From Arthrobacter hankyongi (GTDB taxonomy: Bacteria; Actinomycetota; Actinomycetes; Actinomycetales; Micrococcaceae): a DNA stretch of 64,000 bases. Every line of letters starts with the position of its first letter. Position 1 is the stretch's first letter. This document shows positions 1 through 7,653 of this stretch, in pieces. The notes under the pieces are model-generated. The model was not told where the DNA came from and did not search any database. It saw only the letters and a list, made by a program, of their open reading frames with translations. The stretch covers positions 34,121 through 98,120 of the forward strand of contig NZ_JAKLTQ010000018.1 in NCBI RefSeq assembly GCF_022012395.1, read 5' to 3'. Both the position numbers and the translations under genes were made by a program.

Positions 1-181
1 AGGATTTCTGGACGGAGAACAGAACGAGCGGCGGTTCTTCCGAGATTCCGACAGAGAATGACGAAGCGACGAGAACCTGCCGTTCATCCTGAACCCTCGC
101 CGACAGGGCTACCACGCCTGCAGGAAACTGAGCGAGAGCGTCACGGAGGCGCCGGGTTTCCATAGCAACTTGTGTAGTCAT
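1..181 (-). CDS. Flavin reductase family protein, 5' part only (runs off the window)
   Basis: The reverse strand from an ATG at 181 encodes 60 residues before the window ends. FPAGVV (residues 19-24) and SSFSVGISEEPPLVLFS (40-56) match the N-terminal half of the flavin-reductase-like FMN-binding domain, which in this family contacts flavin. The ATG is preceded by a GGAAGGAAG-type ribosome site. Such proteins use NAD(P)H to make the FMNH2 consumed by two-component monooxygenases. The FMNH2-dependent monooxygenase at 1792-3201 points the other way about 1.6 kb off, and pairing with it is inferred. The C-terminal half is outside the window. Confidence 0.8.
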   Translation of the reverse strand, partial: MTTQVAMETRRLRDALAQFPAGVVALSARVQDERQVLVASSFSVGISEEPPLVLFSVQKS

Positions 182-981
182 GGTTCTTCCTTTCAATGAA
201 TTGGGTAAGGACGGGCCCCACGCAGCTGCCCATTTATCGAGTGATGGGCAACCAACCCATGAGGGGTGTTGTCAACGGTGCCGCCAAGCGCGTCGATGTC
301 AGTCGCTGAATAACTCAGGGTTGAACGAAATTGACGGCTATCCGAGGTTGCGGGTGTTCATCAGAGCCTCCAGCAGTTCCAGATTGAGGATCAACAACAC
401 CTCCCCCTCAGTGTGGGTTGCATCACTATCTCTGTGCATCCGTGATCATCACGGATTTCTCCACGGGGACCGGTACGGATTGGCCTGCATACGTACAACC
501 GTGATTTTGTGCGGGACACGTCGCGGTCGAGCATGCATCGAGGACGCAGGGGCGAGTTGCCCAAGAAGGACACCGGCATCTGCTGGCCAGCTGACCAGCT
601 CCCCTGCGAGGCCAGGAGGGGCCGGCCATCCGGCGCTGTTGGCGTCAGCCCCTCTGCCCCTCTGCCCCTGGGATGGTGACCACGCTCATCCCGTTAGGGA
701 ACGCGTCTCCACCGCGGTTTATCTTCCGGCCCTGCCCGCAGCCCAACGGACACACACGCCGGCGTGGTGGAGAGGCATGCGCGCATCTTGATCACGAAAG
801 CGCGTGGCTACGGCGGACTACTGGACTACGCGTTTCCCGCCAACACATCTGTTGACGTCGCGGTGGTCATCACAGCCCATCCGCTGTCGGGCCCGGAGCG
901 TACCCACGGTGACCTTGTCCACGGTTTCCCTCTCTCGTGGCGGCTGCCGCGCCGGCGAACCGGCGGCGCACCTGGAAAGCC

Positions 982-1215
982 TCAGGGTCCGGCGCGATGG
1001 TGTGGTGTGGATTCTGCCATGTTGCCTTCAAACGGGTGCATCTCCAGCGCGAAACCGGTGTGGTCAGCCGGCCGGCCGAGAACGCTCTGCGGCTCGGCGC
1101 GGCGCTCCATGGAAAAGCCGGGTTTGCGGCAGTCTCCTTCCTTCCCGGCCTCAGAGAAGGTCATGACGCCGCGGGACAACAGGCCGGCCCCGGCGGTGCC
1201 CACGCTTGGACGAAA
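982..1215 (-). pseudogene. Relic of an IS1634-family transposase (internal fragment)
   Basis: One reverse frame contains GDCRKPGFSMERRAEPQ, then TGFALEMHPFEGNMAES. These align with GDGFREPGFSKERRLEPQ and DGFPLMIEAFEGNKAET of the intact-length transposase at 10566-12070. The segment just upstream (LLSRGVMTFSEA) sits where the intact-length element has LYDVTTLYFEA, so the first catalytic Asp is lost. Similarity stops at both ends, leaving roughly 70 residues of a protein of about 500. It is an old insertion that has decayed, and it shows this IS family has visited the region before. Confidence 0.6.
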
Positions 1216-1377
1216 CATGCCTGAGCCGCCGGCGTGCCGAGCCGAGTGCGCCGTTACCGGCACGGCCTTTTTGCCGCCGGCCTTGCCTGTTGGTGGGACA
1301 CCACCCATGGAGTAGGGGTGAATCCCCGTGGTGAATTCAGTGTTGAGCACGGATGTCGGGCAGCGCCGGTTGAACAT

Positions 1378-1401
1378 ACGTTGGGGGGCACCGACCAACG
1401 T
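1378..1401. promoter_or_regulatory. Inverted repeat upstream of the ABM monooxygenase, possible operator
   Basis: ACGTTGG and CCAACGT form perfect 7-bp arms separated by 10 bp, ending 32 bp before the ATG at 1434. Position and symmetry suit an operator for the oxidation cassette. The binding protein is unknown. Confidence 0.35.
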
Positions 1402-1433
1402 TATTGTGACGCAGATCGCAATGGAGGTAGATC

Positions 1434-1730
1434 ATGTCAAGCTCTGTCGGGTTGTTAGTACGGCTTGAGGCGAAATCAGGCAAGGAGAAGGAACTGGCCG
1501 AGTTCCTAAAGGCTGCTCTGGATCTTGTTGTGGCGGAGCCTGACACATCCACCTGGTATGCCATCAGGATCGACGCTAATCATTTCGGAATCTATGACAC
1601 GTTTCCCCACGAGGAAGGCCGTAAGGCACATCTCGCCGGGAAGGTTGCTACAGCCCTTGGAGCGAAGGCGGATGAGCTTCTCGCCTCGCCGCCGGAGATT
1701 CAACCTGTGGAGGTCCTGGCCTTCAAGTAA
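1434..1730 (+). CDS. Antibiotic biosynthesis monooxygenase (ABM/YgiN-like) domain protein
   Basis: This 98-residue protein has the length and pattern of a single ABM domain, a dimeric ferredoxin-like fold. It opens with a strand (VGLLVRLEAKSG) and a helix (KEKELAEFLKAAL), followed by TSTWYAIRIDANHFGIYDTF. Family members are cofactor-free monooxygenases, quinol oxidases or detoxifying enzymes, and many have no known substrate. The start has a strong GGAGGT site 6 bp upstream. The next gene follows 61 bp downstream in the same direction, so the two are probably co-transcribed. It may process the product of the flavin monooxygenase, which is inference. Confidence 0.75.
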   Translation: MSSSVGLLVRLEAKSGKEKELAEFLKAALDLVVAEPDTSTWYAIRIDANHFGIYDTFPHEEGRKAHLAGKVATALGAKADELLASPPEIQPVEVLAFK

Positions 1731-1791
1731 ATCTTCGGATCTTGAAATCGTTCTTCAGCGACATTTCCATTCAAAATAGAAGGATGTAAGA

Positions 1792-3201
1792 ATGACAAAT
1801 CAGCAGAAGTCCAAGAAGCGCATGATCCTGAATGCGTTCGATATGAACTGCGTGGGGCACCAGAACCCCGGGATGTGGTCTCATCCTGACGATCAAACCC
1901 ACCGCTACAAGGACCTCGACTACTGGACCGACTTGGCAAAGCTCCTCGAGCGTGGCGGATTCGACTGCCTCTTCATCGCAGATGTCCTGGGCTTCTACGA
2001 TGTTTACGGCGGATCACGCGAGACCGCACTTCGCACCGCGGCCCAGGCCCCTGTCGGTGATCCGGCCATCCCGGTCTCAGCAATGGCAGCTGTGACGGAA
2101 AGGCTGGGCTTCGGGGTCACGAAGTCACTGACTTACGAGCTTCCGTACTCTTTCGCCAAGACCATGACGACCCTGGACCACATCACCAAGGGCCGGGTCG
2201 CTTGGAATATCGTGACGTCGTACCAGGCCAGCGCGGCCCAGAACCTGGGGCTCGATGATCAGATCCCACACGATGAGCGGTACAACGTGGCAGACGAGTT
2301 CATGGAGGTTTGCTACAAGCTTTGGGAAGGCTCGTGGGAAGACGACGCAGTGGTTATCGACAAGGAGAACCGCGTCTTCACGGATCCGTCCAAGGTCCAT
2401 GACATCAAGCACGAGGGCAAGTACTACAAGGTTCCCGGGGCCCACCTCGGCCAGCCGAGTCCGCAGCGCACTCCCTTCCTGTTCCAAGCGGGCACATCGA
2501 AGGCAGGCACGGCGTTCGCGGGGAAGCATGCCGAGGCTGTGTTCGTCATCGGCACGAGTCCCGAAGAGTTGCGGCCGACCGTGGACAAGGTTCGCCAAGC
2601 GGCCGCCGAGGCCGGCAGGGACCCCCGGAGCGTGAAGGTCATCGTGATGTTGACCCCGGTCACGGCACCGACGGACGAGGAGGCCCAGGCCAAGCTTGAG
2701 GACTTCTACAAGTACGCGGACACCGACGCGGCCCTGACCCTCTTCGGTGGATGGACGGGTGTTGACCTGTCTTCAGCGCCTGCAGACCAGCCCCTGGAGA
2801 GCATGGAGAGCAATGCTATCCGGGCAATGATGGAAATGCTGACCCGGGTTGACAGCGACGTTGTCTGGACCAAGGAACGCCTTGCCAAGTGGCTGTGCAT
2901 CGGCGGATTCAGCTCTTCGATCGTTGGATCGCCGACCACCATCGTCGACGAGATGGAACGGTGGATGGAGATCGCGGATGTTGACGGCTTCAACCTTGGC
3001 CGGGTTATTGCCCCCGGGACGATGGAGGACTTCGTCGAGTTGGTCGTTCCCGAACTGCGCAGGCGAGGTCATGTCCCGCAGGACCCGGGCGCGGACGGAG
3101 CCATGACGTTGCGCGAACGTATCACAGGCGACTCCCGGCTCCCTGTGGAGCACGTCGGCGCCAAACTGGGTGCCGAGGTCTCAGGTTCCCTAGTCCGTTG
3201 A
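1792..3201 (+). CDS. NtaA/DmoA-family FMNH2-dependent monooxygenase (LLM class)
   Basis: This 469-residue, cytosolic, bacterial-luciferase-like TIM-barrel protein shows N-terminal LNAFDMNCVGHQNPGMW, TLDHITKGRVAWNIVTSY near residues 125-142 and FLFQAGTSKAG near 231. These are hallmarks of the NtaA/SnaA/DszA/DmoA group. Members use FMNH2 supplied by a separate reductase, plus O2, to cleave C-N or C-S bonds in compounds such as nitrilotriacetate, dibenzothiophene sulfone or dimethyl sulfide. The opening segment resembles the DmoA branch most, but substrate cannot be read from sequence. A GAAGGA ribosome site precedes the ATG, and a strong hairpin (3231-3275) follows the stop. The flavin reductase and riboflavin kinase nearby fit the need for reduced FMN. 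Confidence 0.85.
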   Translation: MTNQQKSKKRMILNAFDMNCVGHQNPGMWSHPDDQTHRYKDLDYWTDLAKLLERGGFDCLFIADVLGFYDVYGGSRETALRTAAQAPVGDPAIPVSAMAAVTERLGFGVTKSLTYELPYSFAKTMTTLDHITKGRVAWNIVTSYQASAAQNLGLDDQIPHDERYNVADEFMEVCYKLWEGSWEDDAVVIDKENRVFTDPSKVHDIKHEGKYYKVPGAHLGQPSPQRTPFLFQAGTSKAGTAFAGKHAEAVFVIGTSPEELRPTVDKVRQAAAEAGRDPRSVKVIVMLTPVTAPTDEEAQAKLEDFYKYADTDAALTLFGGWTGVDLSSAPADQPLESMESNAIRAMMEMLTRVDSDVVWTKERLAKWLCIGGFSSSIVGSPTTIVDEMERWMEIADVDGFNLGRVIAPGTMEDFVELVVPELRRRGHVPQDPGADGAMTLRERITGDSRLPVEHVGAKLGAEVSGSLVR

Positions 3202-3230
3202 ACCATCTGAGACCGGCAAGTTACCGATGA

Positions 3231-3275
3231 ACTGAGTGGCGGCCCCAATTGGCACATCGGCGGCCGCCACTCAGT
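3231..3275 (+). terminator. Hairpin terminator after the flavin monooxygenase
   Basis: A perfect 14-bp stem (ACTGAGTGGCGGCC with its complement) and a 17-nt loop begin 29 bp after the stop codon. There is no T-run, as is common in high-GC actinobacteria. Confidence 0.6.
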
Positions 3276-3479
3276 CACCGGCCTGATCTTCAGGGTCCGC
3301 TGGCGCAGTGAGTCCCAACACCGGCCGCAATGTGCTTGTCGCAACAATGTTGTCAGAGGCTGCACGTCGATCGTAAATTGATCCGACCATATCGAACTAC
3401 GCAGGAGACCGGCTGAAGGCGTCCGGTTGATCGTGAAGTTGCGTTGCGACACTCGGGGGTTCAGAGAGGAATCCATTCA

Positions 3480-6400
3480 ATGCCGACAGACTACAGGCAA
3501 TCGAAATCTGGAACGTTCCAGGACCGGGGTATCACCTCCAGGGAGTGGGAGGTGCTTCAGGCAGTCGTTAACCATCTGGCCAACGCCGAGATCGCTGCGG
3601 CCTTAGGGATCAGCGTACGCACGGTGGAGAGTCATGTCTCAAATCTCTTGACGAAGTTCGAAGTCTCTGACCGTGCCGGGTTGGTGGCTGCTGTGCGGGC
3701 TCACGAGGACAGTGGTCCGGTGCGGATTGAGGCTCCGCCTTCATTGCTGCGGATGGCCAACGCGGGTGAGTTTGTCGGCCGTGTTCCGGAACTCCAGCAA
3801 CTGCACAATGAGTGGGAGAAGGTAAAGGGCGGCGCACAGCGTCTTGTGCTCGTATCGGGCGATGCCGGCATCGGAAAGAGCCGGCTGGTTGCGGAGTTCA
3901 CGCGGCAGATAGCAGTCAGTGACGATCCACTAGTGCTGCATGGACGCTGCGATGAAGACGTGTCAGGCCCTTTTGAAGCAGTCGGTCACGCCCTTGCGCC
4001 ATTTGTCCGCGCCTGCAATCCAAGCCGTTTAGCGGCGGAACTTGATGACCTGGCCCCGGAACTGAGCAGGATCATTCCAGGTTCCGGCATCGGCCTGCCC
4101 AAGGTTCCCGTGGATGCAATGCAATCAGATCCCCACATTACCCGTTTGCGGCTGTTCGATGCCGTCACCCGCGTGCTCCGCCAGGCAACGATGTCGTCTC
4201 CGATCCTGCTCGCAGTTGACGATCTGCACTGGGCTCCAGAGCCAACACTCCTATTGCTCAAGCACCTTGTGCAGGCGGAGGTGCTTGAGCGGACGCTAAT
4301 AGTCTGCACTTTACGCCCGGGTAATGTCTCAGACGCCGTCATCGGTTTCCTGGGCGAGTTGCGCCGCGACGCCATGCCGGTTCAAATCCAGTTGAGTGGA
4401 TTGCACCGGGTCGAGGTAGCGCAGCTGTTGGGCGCAAACGGTGGATCGCCCCTGTCGCGAGATGACATATTCTCTGAAAGCCTGGCCTACGACATCTTCT
4501 CGGAAACTCGCGGAAACCCACTGTATGCCGCCGAACTGATCCGCAGCCTGGGCGAGGTTAGCGGCCCGAGAACAGCAGGCAGTGCAGATGTACCTCACGG
4601 AGTCAAGGACATCGTTGCTGCACGCGTTCGGCGGCTCAAACAGGAAACGCAGGCCCTGTTGGGAATGGCCGCCGTACTGGGTCAGGAATTTGATCTAAAC
4701 GTGTTGCAACGACTCGCCAAAGTTGATGATCACACTCTTTTGGAAGGAGTGGAGGAAGCGACGCATGCGAAGCTCTTGTACGATGTCACGGGGATTTCCC
4801 CAGATGCCGTGGAACGTTATGAATTTGTGCACGCCGTTGTGCGCAAGGCAATAATTGAAACCATATCGCCGGCCCGGACGCGTCGAATTCACGCCGCAGC
4901 GGCTGTCGCCTTGGAGCAGTCGTTTCCCCACGCACTGGAAGAGCGGGCAGATGAGATCGCACGGCACTTGGTTCAAGCAGGTCCGATCACAGATCGCCAG
5001 AATGTTGTGCGTTATCTGACGATGGCCGGCAGGGCCGCACTGGATAGTTCCGCGGCAGAAGAGGGACTTCGCTTTCTGGATCAGGCCATGGCGTTTATGG
5101 ATACGGCCCCGGCCGCTGACCGTGCGGAACTGTGGTTCCAGCGTGGCCTGGCCTTGCGTACATTAGGTCGTTGGCCGGATTCGGTAGCAGCGTTGCGCAA
5201 TGCCTTGGACATTTATGCGGGAGTGGGCGATCTTAATGCCATTTCCCGCACGGCTTATGCGGCTACTCTCACCATGTTTTGGTCCTTCCGGATGCGCGAA
5301 GCCTGCGATTTCGCATTTTATGGGCTCAAGATGCTTGAGAGTTACGACGGCGCGGAGCGGGGCAGGCTTCTTGGTGCGTTGTCATTTGCCCAGGCATGGA
5401 ACGGCGAGCATGGCGCAAGTGTGGGCAACATCCAGGAAGAGTTGGATATTGCCTCCCGGCTCGGGGACACTGAGCTTCGAGGACACGGACTGGCCATGCG
5501 GGCTATGCAGCTTCCCGCCTTCCTCGAGCACAGCGAGGCGGTGTCGGCGGGATACGAAGCTCTGGAGATACTGCGCCAGTCGGACGACGTGTGGACATTG
5601 ACAAGCATGCTGGGCTTCCTGAACTACACCCTTGTTGGTTTAGGTCGGCTGGAGGAAGCCCGCGCGGTAGGTGCAGAACTTGACCCAATCGCGGTTCGCG
5701 TAGGCAACTACGCCGCGCTGCAACAGCACATCCGGATGAAGGCCATGATCGAGTTCTTTCAAGACGGAAATCCGGCCGCCCTCGAGAAATTTGCCCGAAG
5801 GGACCTCGCATTCTCTGATGCCGTCGGGCTTGGAGTGTTCGAACATTCTCATGGTTGGCTTGGATTAGCCAAATTTGTCGCGGGGGAATGGGAGGAAGCC
5901 AAACACGCATGCTTAGCTGCTCTTGATGCAGAGGCGAGCACGGCCATGGTGGGCTGGGGATGGTCAGCCCTGTTTGAGGTGCTTGCCTATATGGGTGACT
6001 CTCAGGCTGCAATGGACTTGTTCGAGAAGAATCGTCACACCTTGCCGCAGCTGGATCAGGCCAACACGTGTGGCTCATGGGTGGCGGCGCTTACAGCAGT
6101 AGACGGTCTAGTGGTTTTGGGAGAGCTGGAGCAGGCCGCCGAATTGCTCCCTGCCATCGAACAATGTATTCAGCGCACCGGGGTCGTGTGCATCGAATTC
6201 CGAGGCGGCCGCCTGGTCAAGCGTTCAGCCGCAATTGCCGCTGCGGCTGCCGGCGATTGGATTCACGCGGAACGGTACTTTCGTGAGGCCCGCCACGATG
6301 CCGAGAGCATGCCCCATGTCGTGGAGCGCGCCCACACCTTGAGGTTTCACGGAAAAATGCTTCTTCAAACTGGTGAAGAAGATTCGTCCGACCGGGCAAA

Positions 6401-6518
6401 GAAGTATCTGGAAGATGCGCGCGCCGCATACGCGAAACTCGCGATGCCTCGTCATGCTGCGATGTGCGATCTGGACCTGGAATCTGCGCAGGTTGCGGGT
6501 AAAAGATTGGCATCCTGA
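3480..6518 (+). CDS. Large AAA-ATPase regulator with N-terminal LuxR-type HTH
   Basis: I take the ATG at 3480, behind an AGAGAGGA site, which gives 1012 residues. Residues 18-66 are a LuxR-type helix-turn-helix (ITSREWEVL, then NAEIAAALGISVRTVESHV). An ATPase domain opens with FVGRVPEL (98-105), has Walker A GDAGIGKS (127-134) and Walker B ILLAVDDLHWA. The rest is a helical, TPR-like region rich in paired helices. The composition matches LAL/MalT-type regulators, but in those the HTH is normally C-terminal, so the domain order is unusual. Codon use is less GC-rich than in genes to the right. It lies between the monooxygenase and the riboflavin kinase, so it probably controls this cassette; the effector is unknown. 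Confidence 0.8.
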   Translation: MPTDYRQSKSGTFQDRGITSREWEVLQAVVNHLANAEIAAALGISVRTVESHVSNLLTKFEVSDRAGLVAAVRAHEDSGPVRIEAPPSLLRMANAGEFVGRVPELQQLHNEWEKVKGGAQRLVLVSGDAGIGKSRLVAEFTRQIAVSDDPLVLHGRCDEDVSGPFEAVGHALAPFVRACNPSRLAAELDDLAPELSRIIPGSGIGLPKVPVDAMQSDPHITRLRLFDAVTRVLRQATMSSPILLAVDDLHWAPEPTLLLLKHLVQAEVLERTLIVCTLRPGNVSDAVIGFLGELRRDAMPVQIQLSGLHRVEVAQLLGANGGSPLSRDDIFSESLAYDIFSETRGNPLYAAELIRSLGEVSGPRTAGSADVPHGVKDIVAARVRRLKQETQALLGMAAVLGQEFDLNVLQRLAKVDDHTLLEGVEEATHAKLLYDVTGISPDAVERYEFVHAVVRKAIIETISPARTRRIHAAAAVALEQSFPHALEERADEIARHLVQAGPITDRQNVVRYLTMAGRAALDSSAAEEGLRFLDQAMAFMDTAPAADRAELWFQRGLALRTLGRWPDSVAALRNALDIYAGVGDLNAISRTAYAATLTMFWSFRMREACDFAFYGLKMLESYDGAERGRLLGALSFAQAWNGEHGASVGNIQEELDIASRLGDTELRGHGLAMRAMQLPAFLEHSEAVSAGYEALEILRQSDDVWTLTSMLGFLNYTLVGLGRLEEARAVGAELDPIAVRVGNYAALQQHIRMKAMIEFFQDGNPAALEKFARRDLAFSDAVGLGVFEHSHGWLGLAKFVAGEWEEAKHACLAALDAEASTAMVGWGWSALFEVLAYMGDSQAAMDLFEKNRHTLPQLDQANTCGSWVAALTAVDGLVVLGELEQAAELLPAIEQCIQRTGVVCIEFRGGRLVKRSAAIAAAAAGDWIHAERYFREARHDAESMPHVVERAHTLRFHGKMLLQTGEEDSSDRAKKYLEDARAAYAKLAMPRHAAMCDLDLESAQVAGKRLAS

Positions 6519-6739
6519 TGATGCCTTTGCAGATTTCCAACTCATCTGATCTACGGGGAGCTGCTGAGGGAGATATCCATTACTGAATTCTCGTGGCGCT
6601 TCTTGATCGCCAGAGGCGCAGACGCTGCAGCGTGCGATGGGAGGTCTGAAGGAACCTGGCATGAGTTCTTTATACACAGCAATGCTATTCAGGATTACGT
6701 CGTCGAGCTAATACATAGTCATCCGTTTAGGAGTTTCAA

Positions 6740-7270
6740 GTGAAAAAGAACCGAACAGAATGGAATTCTCCCCCTTCGCGCACCCCGCAGTCTTCAAGAC
6801 ATCAGGACCACAGCTATTTCCAGATCACTGGCGTGGTTGACCATGGAGACGAACGTGGGCGGCTGCTGGGCTTTCCCACGGCCAATATCGCCATACCGCA
6901 TAGTGGTGTGCACAATGGCGTCTGGGCTGGCACGGTTAATCTCGGCCCGCGAAATCGCCGCTCGCTCCATGTTGCCGCAGTATCAATCGGCGAGCGGCCC
7001 ACCTACTACGCCAGAGGCCAGAGCTTGCTGGAGGCAAACCTTTTGGACTTCAGCGGCGACCTTTACGGACAGACCGTTGTGGTGACGCTGCGCACCCTTA
7101 TCCGTCCTCAACGCAAATTCGCTGGTACGGCTGAGCTCGTGGACCAGATCCAGGACGACGTTGCTCGCGTGCGCCACTGGGCTGTGCAAGCAGGCTTGGG
7201 CGGCTGCCTCCGTGAAGAACAGGGGGCCAATTACTCGCTTTCGAGCCCGCCAGGTGCCGGGCGCCTTTAA
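6740..7270 (+). CDS. Stand-alone riboflavin kinase
   Basis: This 176-residue protein makes FMN from riboflavin and ATP. It corresponds to the C-terminal kinase domain of bifunctional RibF without the FAD synthetase domain. Diagnostic motifs are GRLLGFPTANIAIP (metal and ATP contact), GVWAGTV, SIGERPTY, EANLLDFSGDLYGQ and IRPQRKF. The start is GTG with TAGGAG 6 bp upstream. A housekeeping ribF is expected elsewhere in the genome, so this copy is probably accessory. Its place beside an FMNH2-dependent monooxygenase suggests it raises the FMN supply for that enzyme, which is inference. The N-terminal 30 residues are Ser/Thr/Pro-rich and not conserved. Confidence 0.85.
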   Translation: MKKNRTEWNSPPSRTPQSSRHQDHSYFQITGVVDHGDERGRLLGFPTANIAIPHSGVHNGVWAGTVNLGPRNRRSLHVAAVSIGERPTYYARGQSLLEANLLDFSGDLYGQTVVVTLRTLIRPQRKFAGTAELVDQIQDDVARVRHWAVQAGLGGCLREEQGANYSLSSPPGAGRL

Positions 7271-7653
7271 ATCGTTCCTTCCGGTGCCGGGGGGACGCGG
7301 GAAAATCATCACGCGGCTTATCGATGACGGAACCGCCGAAGGCGGTATGTGGCGGCGCGAAAACGCCGGCCCCCACATACCTGGCGCGTAAGGCAACCTG
7401 GAGCCAGCGGGATACCGGCAAGGGGATGAAGGTGCCGCCGTCGCAGTCCTGGTTCGGTCGCCGCTGCGGAGGGAACGGATGCAGCGGGCTCATTCATCCC
7501 GCCGGCGTCCGGGACTATCCATGCAGCGTCGGCCTATCAAAACGGGTAGCTTAAACCACCCCAAATCAGCGTTTCCCCCACCCGCAAATGACAGGACGAT
7601 GGATGTCAGCCCCACCTCTGGAGGTTGAGACCCTTTTTTGGAAAGGCAGCGCG
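7271..7653. other. Intergenic region before gap, with a hairpin
   Basis: No gene was recognised in 383 bp. At 7344-7381, GGTATGTGG and CCACATACC form a 9-bp stem enclosing CGGCG/CGCCG and a CGAAAA loop, which could terminate the kinase transcript. A smaller ACCGCC/GGCGGT hairpin lies at 7332-7346. The remainder should contain the gap promoter. A reverse frame spanning 7098-7493 has no recognisable domain. Confidence 0.4.

Larger units (their letters stand above)
182..1433. other. Gene-poor stretch between flavin reductase and ABM monooxygenase
   Basis: About 1.25 kb separates the divergent flavin reductase and the ABM gene. Several open frames exist on both strands, but apart from a transposase relic at 982-1215 none shows a recognisable domain, a convincing ribosome site or conserved motifs. 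It looks like decayed mobile DNA plus the two divergent promoters. I see nothing else supportable. Confidence 0.5.

Noticed and set aside
7098..7493. Reverse frame of 131 codons before gap
   Set aside because: It overlaps the riboflavin kinase on the opposite strand and has no ribosome site or domain, although part of it falls in intergenic DNA.
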